Below are positions 13,370 to 21,540 of a DNA stretch of 22,695 nucleotides, one piece after another. Source of the stretch: Chloroflexi bacterium UBA4730 (lineage in GTDB: Bacteria; Chloroflexota; Limnocylindria; P2-11E); contig DHJC01000057.1 of NCBI GenBank assembly GCA_002404155.1, positions 31,082-53,776 of the forward strand, written 5' to 3'. Position numbers and translations under genes: made by a program. Within the stretch, counting starts at the first letter, position 1. Each line of letters begins with the position of its first letter. Below the pieces are notes generated by a model. The model worked only from the letters and a program-made list of their open reading frames with translations, did no database searches and was not told the origin of the DNA.

Positions 13370-14730
13370 GCGGGGTCACCGTCGGAGAAGGCGCGCTGCG
13401 CTCGATCTGCGACAGGGCGCTGCAAGCCGTCGACGGCGATCAGGCGGAGGTGGTGGTCATCGCGCGCAATGCTGCGCTCACGCGCTTCGCGAACGCGGCG
13501 ATCCACCAGAACGTCGTAAGCCGCGAGGCCGAGCTCCGGGTCCGCGTCGTGCGCGGGACGCGCGTCGCGATGGTCACGACCGACCGCCTCGACGACGAGG
13601 GTGTCCGCCTCGTCGCCCGCGATGCATCCGATCTCGCGAAGATCACGCCCGAGAACCCGACGTTCGGCGGCCTCGCCGGGGACCGGGACCTGGTGCCCGC
13701 GCCGAGCGCGTACGTCGAGCGGACCGCCGAGGCGACGCCGCTCGATCGCGCGCGCGCCGCGAAGCAGCTGTGCGACGCGGCTCGCGGGGCGTCGCTCAGT
13801 GCCGCGGGATACGTCGCGACGAACATGCAGGAGCTCGCGATCGCGAACTCGCTCGGGGTCTGGGCGTACTCCGCGGCGACGACGAGCGACGCCGAGCTCG
13901 CCGTGCTCGGGGACGCAGGATCGGGGTTCGCGCAGCGGCTCTCGCTCGACGTCAGGACCCTCGACATCGCCGGCTGCGCCCGCGAAGCGGTGGACAAGGC
14001 GAAGGCCGCGCAGAAGCCGCGCGACCTAGCCCCCGGCACGTATGAGGTCGTGCTCGAGCCGTACGCCGTCCGCGATCTCATCGCCTTCCTCGGCTCGCAG
14101 CTGACCGGCAACGCCGTCGAGGAGGGCCGTTCGTTCGTGACGGGGAAGCTCGGTCAGAAGGTGACCGGCGACGTCACACTCGTCGACGACCCGTTCGACC
14201 CAAAAGGCTTGCCACGCGGGTTCGATCTCGAGGGCCAGCCGTCCCAGCGGCTGACGCTCATCGAGCGAGGCGTGGCGAAGGCCGTCGTCTACGACTCGCA
14301 GACCGCGTATCGCACCGGGCAGAAGAACACCGGCCACGCCCTCCCACCCAACCCGTTCCAGCCGGCCGCGCCGATGCACTTGCGGTTGGAACCGGGGACC
14401 AAGACGCGCGAGGAGCTCATCAAAGAGTCAAAACGGGCCGTACTGATCACGCGCTTCTGGTACACGCGCTGGGTCCACCAGCTGCGCACGATCGTCACGG
14501 GCATGACGCGCGACGGGACGTTCGCGATCGAGGACGGCGAGATCGCCTACCCGGTCAAGAACTTCCGCTTCACCCAGTCGTATCACGACGCCCTCGGTGG
14601 GACGCTCGGGATCGGCAGGGACCTCTCGCTCCTCGTTCCGGGCGAGCAGTTCGGTCTCCAGGTGAGCTCGTACCGCGTACCGGCCCTGCGCCTCGGGGCG
14701 TTCACGTTCACGGGTGCGACGCAGTACTGA
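13366..14730 (+). CDS. tldE: TldE/PmbA, non-catalytic partner of TldD
   Basis: This 454-residue protein of the TldD/PmbA family has no HExxxH motif, as expected for the TldE subunit that completes the heterodimer. Family traits are RFANAAIHQN near the start, the RVVRGTRVAMVTTDRLDD strand, AVEEGRSFVTGKLGQKV, VDDPFDPKGLPRGFDLEGQP, and the C-terminal GEIAYPVKNFRFTQSYHDAL. The proposed start is TTG at 13366, which overlaps the tldD stop as TTGA. It is the only in-frame start at the junction, and other starts would lie deep inside tldD. There is one base between its stop and the guaA ATG. Subunit identity is confident; the start codon less so. Confidence 0.9.
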   Translation: MSGVTVGEGALRSICDRALQAVDGDQAEVVVIARNAALTRFANAAIHQNVVSREAELRVRVVRGTRVAMVTTDRLDDEGVRLVARDASDLAKITPENPTFGGLAGDRDLVPAPSAYVERTAEATPLDRARAAKQLCDAARGASLSAAGYVATNMQELAIANSLGVWAYSAATTSDAELAVLGDAGSGFAQRLSLDVRTLDIAGCAREAVDKAKAAQKPRDLAPGTYEVVLEPYAVRDLIAFLGSQLTGNAVEEGRSFVTGKLGQKVTGDVTLVDDPFDPKGLPRGFDLEGQPSQRLTLIERGVAKAVVYDSQTAYRTGQKNTGHALPPNPFQPAAPMHLRLEPGTKTREELIKESKRAVLITRFWYTRWVHQLRTIVTGMTRDGTFAIEDGEIAYPVKNFRFTQSYHDALGGTLGIGRDLSLLVPGEQFGLQVSSYRVPALRLGAFTFTGATQY

Positions 14731-14731
14731 G

Positions 14732-16327
14732 ATGACACGAACCGGCGCGAGCTCCGTGAACGGGTCCGTTGGATCTGGGGCCGCTTCCGGCCTGCAGCGC
14801 GAGACCATCGCGGTCCTGGATTACGGCGGCCAGTACGTGCAGCTGATCGCGCGACGGGTGCGCGAGTCCCGGGTGTACTGCGAGATCTTCCCCCACGACG
14901 TCACCGCGGCCGAGCTCAGCGCGCGCGGGGTCATCGGCGTGATCCTGTCCGGCGGGCCCGCGAGCGTGTACGACGCTGACGCGCCGTTGATCGACCCGGC
15001 GATCCTCGATGGCCGGTTCCCCGTCCTTGGCATCTGCTACGGGATGCACCTCATGGCCCACGTCCTCCCGGGTGGCGAGGTCGTGGCCGAGGGCAAGCGT
15101 GAGTTCGGGCCGGCGACCGTCGCGGTGCAGGACCGCTCGGGCATCTTCGACGGCCTCGGCGAGGCGGAGCGGGCGTGGATGAGCCACGGCGACTCGGTGC
15201 GCACCCTGCCCACCGGCTTCCACGCGGTCGCGAGCACGGACCGCCTGGCCGCGGCAGCGATGAGCGACGGGTCGCGGCGGTTCGGCGTGCAGTTCCATCC
15301 CGAGGTGGCGCACACCCCGCACGGCGCGGAGATCCTCCGCAACTTCGTGCTCCACGTCTGCGGAGCGAAGGGCGACTGGACGCCCGCGGCGTTCGTCGAG
15401 GAGTCCGTCGCGGAGCTCACGCGCGTCATCGGCGATCGGCACGCGATCCTCGCGCTCTCCGGTGGGGTCGACTCGGCCGTCGCCGCCGCGCTCGTCGCGC
15501 GGGCCATCGGCGACCGGCTCACCTGCGTGTTCATCGACACCGGCATGCTCCGCGAGCGCGAGGCCGAGCAGGTGATCGCGACGTTCGGGCCGCGTCTGCG
15601 GCTCGTGCCGGTGGACGCGGAGACGCGGTTCCTCGCGAGGCTGGCCGGCGTGACCGACCCCGAGCGGAAGCGCACGATCATCGGGGAAGAGTTCATCCGC
15701 TGCTTCGAGGGGGAGGCCCGGCGCATCGGACAGATCGATCTGCTCGTGCAAGGGACGATCTATCCGGACGTCATCGAGTCGCGCGCGAAGGACAGCAAGA
15801 CGAGCGCGCGGATCAAGACCCATCACAACGTCGGGGGCCTGCCCGAGGTCATGTCCCTCGAGATCGTCGAGCCGCTCCGCCGGCTGTTCAAGGACGAGGT
15901 CCGCCGCGTCGGCGCGGAGCTCGGGATCCCCGAGGACATTCTGTGGCGCCATCCCTTCCCCGGTCCGGGTCTCGCGGTGCGGGTCATTGGCGAGCTCACG
16001 AAGGAGCGCCTCGACATCCTGCGGCGGGCCGACGCGATCTTCCTCGAGGAGCTGCGTGCGGCGGACCTCTACCGCACGGTCGCGCAGGCGTTCGCCGTGC
16101 TGACGCCGGTGCAGAGCGTCGGCGTGATGGGCGACTACCGGACGTACGGCTTCCTCGTCGCCCTGCGGGCGGTGACGACCGAAGACTTCATGACCGCGGA
16201 CTGGGCCCGGCTCCCGTATGACGTGCTCGCGCGGATCTCGGCTCGCATCGTGAACGAGGTGAGCGCGGTGAACCGCGTCGTCTACGACATCTCGTCGAAG
16301 CCGCCCGCGACGATCGAATGGGAATAA
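14732..16327 (+). CDS. guaA: GMP synthase (glutamine-hydrolysing)
   Basis: GuaA aminates XMP to GMP with ATP and glutamine. The protein has 531 residues: a class I amidotransferase domain (about 26-210) with Cys102 in LGICYGMH and the His189/Glu191 pair in QFHPE, then the ATP pyrophosphatase domain with LSGGVDS (242-248), then the dimerisation domain ending VVYDISSKPPATIEWE, the exact family C-terminus. About 25 Ser/Gly-rich residues precede the usual N-terminus (ETIAVLDYGGQYVQLIARRV), a small extension. ATG 14732 was chosen because it directly follows the tldE stop. With guaB it completes the IMP-to-GMP branch inside one operon. Confidence 0.95.
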   Translation: MTRTGASSVNGSVGSGAASGLQRETIAVLDYGGQYVQLIARRVRESRVYCEIFPHDVTAAELSARGVIGVILSGGPASVYDADAPLIDPAILDGRFPVLGICYGMHLMAHVLPGGEVVAEGKREFGPATVAVQDRSGIFDGLGEAERAWMSHGDSVRTLPTGFHAVASTDRLAAAAMSDGSRRFGVQFHPEVAHTPHGAEILRNFVLHVCGAKGDWTPAAFVEESVAELTRVIGDRHAILALSGGVDSAVAAALVARAIGDRLTCVFIDTGMLREREAEQVIATFGPRLRLVPVDAETRFLARLAGVTDPERKRTIIGEEFIRCFEGEARRIGQIDLLVQGTIYPDVIESRAKDSKTSARIKTHHNVGGLPEVMSLEIVEPLRRLFKDEVRRVGAELGIPEDILWRHPFPGPGLAVRVIGELTKERLDILRRADAIFLEELRAADLYRTVAQAFAVLTPVQSVGVMGDYRTYGFLVALRAVTTEDFMTADWARLPYDVLARISARIVNEVSAVNRVVYDISSKPPATIEWE

Positions 16328-16358
16328 GCGCGTGAAGTGGTTCAACGAGGGCGACCGC

Positions 16359-17690
16359 ATGCGCAAGCTCATCGCCGCGCAGCGCGCGAAGCGCAGTCCC
16401 GGGCGCGCGCACGCCGGCGCCGGTCTGAACACCCTGGTCCTGGGCGGCGGCGGCCGCGAGTACGCGATCGCCTGGCGGCTGGCCCGCTGCGACAGCGTCA
16501 ACACCATCGACGTCATCCCGGGCAACGCCGCGATGTCGCTCTTCGCGCGGACCCTCGACTTCCCCATCGACGAGGGCGGGCGATTGGAACAGCACATCGC
16601 CGCATCGTTCATCGACCTCGTCATCGTGGGACCGGACGAGCTCGTTGCGTCGGGCATCGGCAACGTCCTGCGCCGGACGGGTGTCACCGTGGTGTGTCCG
16701 TCGCGCGAGGCCGCGCAGCTCGAGTGGAGCAAGACGTTCGCGAAGGAGGCGCTCCGCGAGGCCGGGGTACCGACCGCCGCGTTCCGCACCTTCCGCGACA
16801 CGCAGGCGGCCCGCCACGCCCTGACCGATGGTCCGGTCGTCGTGAAGGCCGACGGTCTCGCGGCGGGCAAGGGCGTGGTCGTCGCGCGCGATCGCGCGGA
16901 GGCCGAGGCGGCGCTCTCGAGCGGCGCGATCGGCTCGGGTGGGGTGCTGCTCGAGGAGGTCCTGGCAGGCCAGGAGGCATCGCTGCACGCGCTCGTCGAC
17001 GGCGAGACGGTCGTCGCGCTCCCGCCGTCCCGCGATCACAAACGCGTCGGGGACGGCGACACCGGACCGAACACCGGGGGCATGGGGGCCTGCTCGCCGA
17101 CGAGGGTGCTGCCCGACGAGGAGGCCCAGCCGCTCGCCGACCGGCTGATCGCGCCCGTCGCGAGGCTGCTCGCGGAGCGGGGCACGCCGTATCGCGGCGT
17201 CCTCTATGCGGGACTGATGAAGACCGCGGACGGCTGGAAGGTCATCGAGTTCAACGCGCGCTTTGGCGATCCCGAGGCCCAGGTCATCCTGCCGCGCATC
17301 GGCGGCGACTTCGGGACGCTCATGCAGGCCCTCGGGGACGGCCGCCTCGCCGCGTACACGCACACGCACCCGGTGCGCTTCAGCCAGCGCGCGTACGTGG
17401 ATGTCGCGCTCTGCGCCGAGGGGTATCCCAGCCTGCCGCGCCGCGGCGATCCGATCACGATCGGCGATCTTCCCGACGACGTGTGGACGTTCCACGCCGG
17501 CTCGCAACGCTCGCCGAGCGGCGGGTTCATCACCGCGGGCGGTCGCGTGCTGCATGTGGTCGCGCAGGGGGACACGCCCGCGCATGCCCGCGATCGCGCG
17601 TACGTGGCGGCGCAGCGGATCACGTGGACGGGCAGGTTCTATCGTTCGGACATCGCCGCTTCGGAGGACCGGGTGCAGGTCACGGTATGA
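16359..17690 (+). CDS. purD: Phosphoribosylamine-glycine ligase (GAR synthetase)
   Basis: PurD joins phosphoribosylamine and glycine with ATP, step 2 of purine synthesis. ATP-grasp features are visible: LVLGGGGREYAIAW (Rossmann start), GPDELVASGIGN, KADGLAAGKGVVVA, GDTGPNTGGMGACSP and VIEFNARFGDPEAQVILPR. The C-terminal domain ends in a normal place, overlapping purE by ATGA. The start is uncertain. ATG 16359 has GAGGG at a good distance; GTG 16332, 4 bases after the guaA stop, would add nine residues. Either start leaves a basic 20-30 residue extension (QRAKRSPGRAHAGAG) before the usual N-terminus at LNTLVLGG. The extension has no recognised function. Confidence 0.93.
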   Translation: MRKLIAAQRAKRSPGRAHAGAGLNTLVLGGGGREYAIAWRLARCDSVNTIDVIPGNAAMSLFARTLDFPIDEGGRLEQHIAASFIDLVIVGPDELVASGIGNVLRRTGVTVVCPSREAAQLEWSKTFAKEALREAGVPTAAFRTFRDTQAARHALTDGPVVVKADGLAAGKGVVVARDRAEAEAALSSGAIGSGGVLLEEVLAGQEASLHALVDGETVVALPPSRDHKRVGDGDTGPNTGGMGACSPTRVLPDEEAQPLADRLIAPVARLLAERGTPYRGVLYAGLMKTADGWKVIEFNARFGDPEAQVILPRIGGDFGTLMQALGDGRLAAYTHTHPVRFSQRAYVDVALCAEGYPSLPRRGDPITIGDLPDDVWTFHAGSQRSPSGGFITAGGRVLHVVAQGDTPAHARDRAYVAAQRITWTGRFYRSDIAASEDRVQVTV

Positions 17691-18166
17691 GCGCGCAGGT
17701 GGCGATCGTCATGGGCAGCGCGAGCGACGGACCGATCATGGCCATCGCCGAAGAGACCCTCAAGGGCTTGGGCATCGAGCACGAGACGCGCGTGCTCTCC
17801 GCGCATCGCACACCCGATGAGGTTCGCGAGTGGGCCCGCGGTCTCGCTGATCGCGGCGTGAAGGTCGTCATCGCGGCCGCCGGCGGCGCGGCGCACCTCG
17901 CCGGCGCGGTCGCGGCGCATCAAACCCTGCCGGTCATCGGTGTCCCGCTGGCATCGGCGAACGCGATCGCCGGTGGTCTCGACGCGCTCCTGTCGACGGT
18001 GCAGATGCCGCGCGGCGTTCCGGTCGCCACCGTTGCGATCGGCGAGGCGGGCGCGGCGAACGCCGCGATCCTGGCCGCCGAGATCCTCGCGCTCTCCGAC
18101 GAGCAGCTCCGCGGCCGCCTCATCACGATGCGGCAGTCGATGGCCGCACGGATCCTCTCGCCATGA
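17687..18166 (+). CDS. purE: N5-carboxyaminoimidazole ribonucleotide mutase (class I PurE)
   Basis: PurE moves the carboxyl group of N5-CAIR to give CAIR, usually working with PurK. The 159-residue product is of class I length, with MGSASDGPIM (9-18), SAHRTPDEV with His40, AAGGAAHLAG with His70 and PVIGVPLAS. The usual HLPG reads HLAG. No purK is in this window, so it should lie elsewhere, or the strain uses another route. Translation is coupled on both sides: ATGA with purD and ATGA with purB. Confidence 0.94.
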   Translation: MSAQVAIVMGSASDGPIMAIAEETLKGLGIEHETRVLSAHRTPDEVREWARGLADRGVKVVIAAAGGAAHLAGAVAAHQTLPVIGVPLASANAIAGGLDALLSTVQMPRGVPVATVAIGEAGAANAAILAAEILALSDEQLRGRLITMRQSMAARILSP

Positions 18167-19569
18167 CGTTCACGTCGCGCTTCGACGCGATCTCGCCCCT
18201 CGACTCGCGCTTCTACGGCGGCGACCCGGCGCTGTATTCGGCGCTGCATCCATACCTTTCCGAAGAAGGACGGGTCAAGGCGCAGGCGAAGGCCGAGGCC
18301 GCGCTCGCGCGGGCCCTCGCGGAGGAGGGCATCGCCCCCGTCGCCGCGGCGGACGCGATCGCGACCGCGGCCGCGCGGATCGGCGCCGCCGAGGTGTACG
18401 CCGAGGAGGCGCGCATCGGCCACGACGTTCGGGCCCTCGTCAACAAGATCCGGGAGCAGGTGCCGGAGGACGCTCGGCGCTTCGTGCACCTCGGCGCGAC
18501 GTCCATGGATGTCGTCGACACGGCGAATGCGTGGCGGTATCGGGAGGCCGTCGAGCGCGTCGTCGTCCCGCGCCTGGGCCTGCTGGTCTCGCGCTTGATC
18601 GCGCTCGCCGAAGGTGAGGCCGATACGGCGCAGGCCGGTCGAACCCACGGGCAGCACGCGGTGCCGATCACGTTCGGGTTCGCGATCGCCGAATACGTGA
18701 GCCGCATCGGCGGCCGCATCCTCCTGCTTCAGACGGCGGCACGAGCCCTGCCCGGCAAGCTGTCCGGTGCGGTCGGGGCGTACAACGCGCCGGCGCTCCT
18801 GGCCAAGGATCCGCGCGCGCTCGAGCGCCGCTACCTTGCGCACCTCGGCCTCGTGCCGGCGAGCCACTCGACGCAGATCGTCGAGCCGGAGGCGTGGAGC
18901 GACCTCGCGCACGCGTGCGTCACCGCACTCGGCGTCATGGCAAATCTCGCCGACGACATGCGCCACCTGCAGCGGACCGAGATCGCCGAGATCGCCGAGG
19001 GCTTTGGCGCGCAGCAGGTCGGTAGCTCGACGATGCCGCAGAAGCGCAACCCGGTGTCGTTCGAGAACGTGAAGAGCATCTGGAAGGCCTTCATGCCGCG
19101 CGTCATCACCACGTACCTGGACGAGATCAGCGAGCATCAGCGCGATCTCACGAACTCGGCCTCGCAGCGATTCTCCGGCGAGCTCATCGCCGCGACCGCG
19201 TACGCCGCCACCCGCTTGGGCGGCTCGATCGATGGGATCCGCATCGATCGCGACCGGATGAAGGCGAACGTCGCGATGTCGAAGGGCGGCATCATCGCCG
19301 AGGCGCTCTACGTGCTGCTCGCGAAGCACGGCCACACCGACGCGCACGAGGCCGTGCGGCGGCACACCCTCGAGGCCGAGCGGAGCGGCCGGCCGATGCT
19401 CGAGCTCGCCGCCCTCGATCCGGAGCTGAAGTCGTTGATCGCGTCGCTGTCCGCCGACGAGCGGCGGGTGCTCGACCACCCGGAGGAATACCGCGGCCTC
19501 TCGGCGGAGGTCGCCCGCGAGGTGGCCAGGACGTGGCGCGCGAAGCTGGCGGGGGTGCTGCCCGAATGA
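18163..19569 (+). CDS. purB: Adenylosuccinate lyase
   Basis: PurB cleaves both SAICAR (to AICAR) and adenylosuccinate (to AMP), so it serves the trunk and the AMP branch. The 468-residue protein belongs to the aspartase/fumarase superfamily. It starts with FDAISPLDSRFYGG and has THGQHAVPITFG with the catalytic His162 and the flexible signature loop VGSSTMPQKRNPVSFEN (about 286-302). The loop supplies the catalytic Ser, with Lys and Asn for substrate. It overlaps purE and purC by 4 bases each. Length and SPLDSRF start are of the longer PurB type. Confidence 0.95.
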   Translation: MTFTSRFDAISPLDSRFYGGDPALYSALHPYLSEEGRVKAQAKAEAALARALAEEGIAPVAAADAIATAAARIGAAEVYAEEARIGHDVRALVNKIREQVPEDARRFVHLGATSMDVVDTANAWRYREAVERVVVPRLGLLVSRLIALAEGEADTAQAGRTHGQHAVPITFGFAIAEYVSRIGGRILLLQTAARALPGKLSGAVGAYNAPALLAKDPRALERRYLAHLGLVPASHSTQIVEPEAWSDLAHACVTALGVMANLADDMRHLQRTEIAEIAEGFGAQQVGSSTMPQKRNPVSFENVKSIWKAFMPRVITTYLDEISEHQRDLTNSASQRFSGELIAATAYAATRLGGSIDGIRIDRDRMKANVAMSKGGIIAEALYVLLAKHGHTDAHEAVRRHTLEAERSGRPMLELAALDPELKSLIASLSADERRVLDHPEEYRGLSAEVAREVARTWRAKLAGVLPE

Positions 19570-20453
19570 CGACGCTGGCCGCGAGCGCGGTCCCGAACGC
19601 GACGCTCTTCCGCCACGGGAAGGTCCGCGAGGTGTACGAGGCCGGGCCGGACAAGCTCGTCATGGTCGCGTCCGATCGCCTGTCGGCCTTCGACGTCGTG
19701 CTGCCGACGCCGATCCCGGACAAGGGCCGCGTCCTGACGCAGCTCTCGAATTTCTGGTTCGGGCGGACGGCGAAGATCGTGCCGAACCACCTCCTCGAGA
19801 CCGACGTCGCGAGGTTCCCGGCGCCGTTCCGCGGCCGCCGCGAGCTCGCCGGCCGATCGGTCCTGGTGAAGCGCGCGGAGCGCATCGATTACGAATGCGT
19901 CGCGCGCGGCTACCTGTCCGGCTCGGCGTGGGCCGAATACAAGACGGAGGGGACCGTCGCGGGCGAGCGGCTTCCGCGGGGCCTGCAGGAGTCGGCGCGT
20001 CTCGACGATCCGATCTTCACGCCGGCGACCAAGGCGATCACCGGGCACGACGAGAACATCTCCCGGGCCCAGCTCGCCGCGGCGCTAGGCCGCGAGCTCG
20101 CGAAGCAGCTCGAGGACGTGACCATCGCGCTCTTTCGCCACGCCCACGGGTACGCGCTCGGCCAGGGCCTCATCCTCGCCGACACGAAGTTCGAGTTCGG
20201 GCTGATCAATGGGACGCTCGCGCTGATCGACGAGGCGCTCACCCCTGACTCATCGCGGTACTGGGATGCGGCGACGTACCGTCCCGGCAGCGCGCCGCCG
20301 TCGTACGACAAGCAGTACGTGCGCGACTTCCTCAACGCGCAGGGCTGGGACCACGAGCCGCCCGGGCCCGCGCTTCCCGCCGAGGTCGTGCGTGGCACGA
20401 GCGAGCGCTATCGCGAGTGCTACCGCAAGCTCACGGGACGTCCGCTGTCGTGA
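19566..20453 (+). CDS. purC: SAICAR synthetase
   Basis: PurC condenses CAIR with aspartate using ATP to form SAICAR. The 295-residue enzyme contains GKVREVYEAG (18-27), ASDRLSAFDVVLPTPIPDKG, VKRAERIDYECVARGYLSGS, the GHDENIS motif (160-166) and LADTKFEFG (204-212), all family signatures. Its length (about 295) is that of the larger yeast-like form rather than the short 240-residue E. coli form. The ATG overlaps purB and the stop overlaps the purS GTG. Confidence 0.95.
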   Translation: MTTLAASAVPNATLFRHGKVREVYEAGPDKLVMVASDRLSAFDVVLPTPIPDKGRVLTQLSNFWFGRTAKIVPNHLLETDVARFPAPFRGRRELAGRSVLVKRAERIDYECVARGYLSGSAWAEYKTEGTVAGERLPRGLQESARLDDPIFTPATKAITGHDENISRAQLAAALGRELAKQLEDVTIALFRHAHGYALGQGLILADTKFEFGLINGTLALIDEALTPDSSRYWDAATYRPGSAPPSYDKQYVRDFLNAQGWDHEPPGPALPAEVVRGTSERYRECYRKLTGRPLS

Positions 20454-20737
20454 GCGGATACCTGGCGACCATCCGGGTGCGGCCGAAGGCCGAGGTGCGC
20501 GATCCGCAGGGCGAAGCCGTCGCGGGCGCGCTGCGCTCGCTCGGGATGGATGTGGCCGATGTCCGGATGGGCAAGGAGATCGTCGTTCGCTTCGCGGCGT
20601 CCGATGAATCCGCGGCGCGTGCTGCCGCGAACAAGATGGGCGACGAGCTCCTCGCGAACCCCGTCATCGAAGAGTTCGCGGTCCAGGTTGTCCAGGTTGT
20701 CCAGGTTGTCCAGGTTGTCCAGGAGGCGGCGGAGTGA
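20450..20737 (+). CDS. purS: PurS subunit of FGAM synthase, with a VQV-repeat tail
   Basis: PurS is the small subunit that links PurL and PurQ in the three-part FGAM synthase of Gram-positive bacteria and archaea. The 95-residue product has the normal core: YLATIRVRPKAEVRDPQGEA, LRSLGMDVADVRMGKEIVVR and a helix with AANKMGDELLANPVIEEFAV. After the usual end it carries four copies of Val-Gln-Val and EAAE, from a 9-base tandem repeat. The start is GTG 20450 inside the purC stop (GTGA). The stop overlaps the next micro-ORF start (GTGA). Confidence 0.92.
   Translation: MSGYLATIRVRPKAEVRDPQGEAVAGALRSLGMDVADVRMGKEIVVRFAASDESAARAAANKMGDELLANPVIEEFAVQVVQVVQVVQVVQEAAE
20681..20723 (+). repeat. 9-bp tandem repeat (GTCCAGGTT)n in the 3' end of purS
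   Basis: Four exact copies of gtccaggtt (20681-20716) are followed by a partial fifth (gtccagg). The unit is a multiple of three, so copy-number changes keep the frame and add or remove one VQV triplet in PurS. Confidence 0.9.
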
Positions 20738-20829
20738 CCGAGATCCTTCGCTGCGGCCCGCTCGCCGATGACTGGGTCGATGGCTGGGGCCCCGCAGCGA
20801 CGACGACGCTTCGGCGGCTCGCCGCATGA
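20734..20829 (+). CDS. 31-codon micro-ORF coupled to purS and purQ
   Basis: The GTG at 20734 overlaps the purS stop (GTGA) and its TGA (20827-20829) overlaps the purQ ATG (ATGA). The frame therefore fits exactly between the two genes with the same 4-base overlaps as the rest of the operon. The peptide begins MTEILRCGPLADDWVDGWGP and ends AATTTLRRLAA. About 80% of codons end in G or C. No family is recognised. It may be a real small protein, a coupling device that carries ribosomes to purQ, or the remnant of a lost gene. Confidence 0.5.
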   Translation: MTEILRCGPLADDWVDGWGPAATTTLRRLAA

Positions 20830-21536
20830 GGGTCGCGGTGCTGCGCTTTCCGGGCACCTGGAGCGAGAACGATTTCGCGCACGCGCTGTCGCTCGTTGGG
20901 GCCGAGCCGGAGATCCTCTGGCACGCCGACGCCGATCTGCGCGGCTACGACGCGGCCATCGTGCCCGGCGGCTTCACCTACGGCGACTACCTGCGCGCAG
21001 GCGCGATCGCGGCGATCTCGCCCGCCGCCGCGGAGCTGCGGCGCGCCGCGGCCGAGGGCATGCCGATCCTCGGGTCCTGCAACGGGTTCCAGATCCTCTG
21101 TGAGATCGGGCTGCTACCCGGCGCGCTCGTCCGCAACCGGCACCTCGAGTTCCGCTGCGACTGGGTGCACCTGCGGATCGAGCGCGAGCGCACGCCGTTC
21201 AGCGCGGGTCTGCGCGGAGAGATCGTCCGCATGCCGATCGCGCACGGCGAGGGCTGCTGGGTGGCCGACGAGCTGACGCTCGCGCGCGTCGAGGCGAACG
21301 GCCAGGTGGTCTTCCGGTACACCGACGCTCGGGGCGCCGCGACGCCTGGATCGAACCCGAACGGAAGTACCGCCAACATCGCCGGAGTGGCGAATGAGGC
21401 CGGGAACGTGGTCGGGCTGATGCCACACCCCGAGCGCTGCAGCGAGGAATTGCTCGGCGGGACCGACGGACGGCGCGTTCTGGAGGCATTGACCGCCTCC
21501 CGACACATCGTCATGGCACCGGCGTCCGTTCAATAG
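20826..21536 (+). CDS. purQ: PurQ, glutaminase subunit of FGAM synthase
   Basis: PurQ releases ammonia from glutamine for PurL. The 236-residue protein is a class I amidotransferase with VAVLRFPGTWSENDFAHAL at the start, VPGGFTYGDYLRAGAIA, the nucleophile Cys85 in ILGSCNGFQIL and the His201/Glu203 pair in LMPHPERC. These match the stand-alone PurQ found with PurS. The start is ATG 20826, overlapping the micro-ORF stop. The next gene is not purL but the MNT-HEPN gene, which begins 4 bases after the stop. Confidence 0.95.
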   Translation: MRVAVLRFPGTWSENDFAHALSLVGAEPEILWHADADLRGYDAAIVPGGFTYGDYLRAGAIAAISPAAAELRRAAAEGMPILGSCNGFQILCEIGLLPGALVRNRHLEFRCDWVHLRIERERTPFSAGLRGEIVRMPIAHGEGCWVADELTLARVEANGQVVFRYTDARGAATPGSNPNGSTANIAGVANEAGNVVGLMPHPERCSEELLGGTDGRRVLEALTASRHIVMAPASVQ

Positions 21537-21540
21537 GCAG

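Noticed and set aside
16332..16350. Cold-shock protein start (VKWFN-like) at the beginning of purD
   Set aside because: Only five residues match, no nucleic-acid-binding motif follows, and the frame runs directly into GAR synthetase.
20664..20857. Minus-strand frame with a repeated Asn-Leu-Asp motif over the purS repeat
   Set aside because: The motif is only the reverse reading of the 9-bp repeat inside purS, with no start signal or conserved domain.
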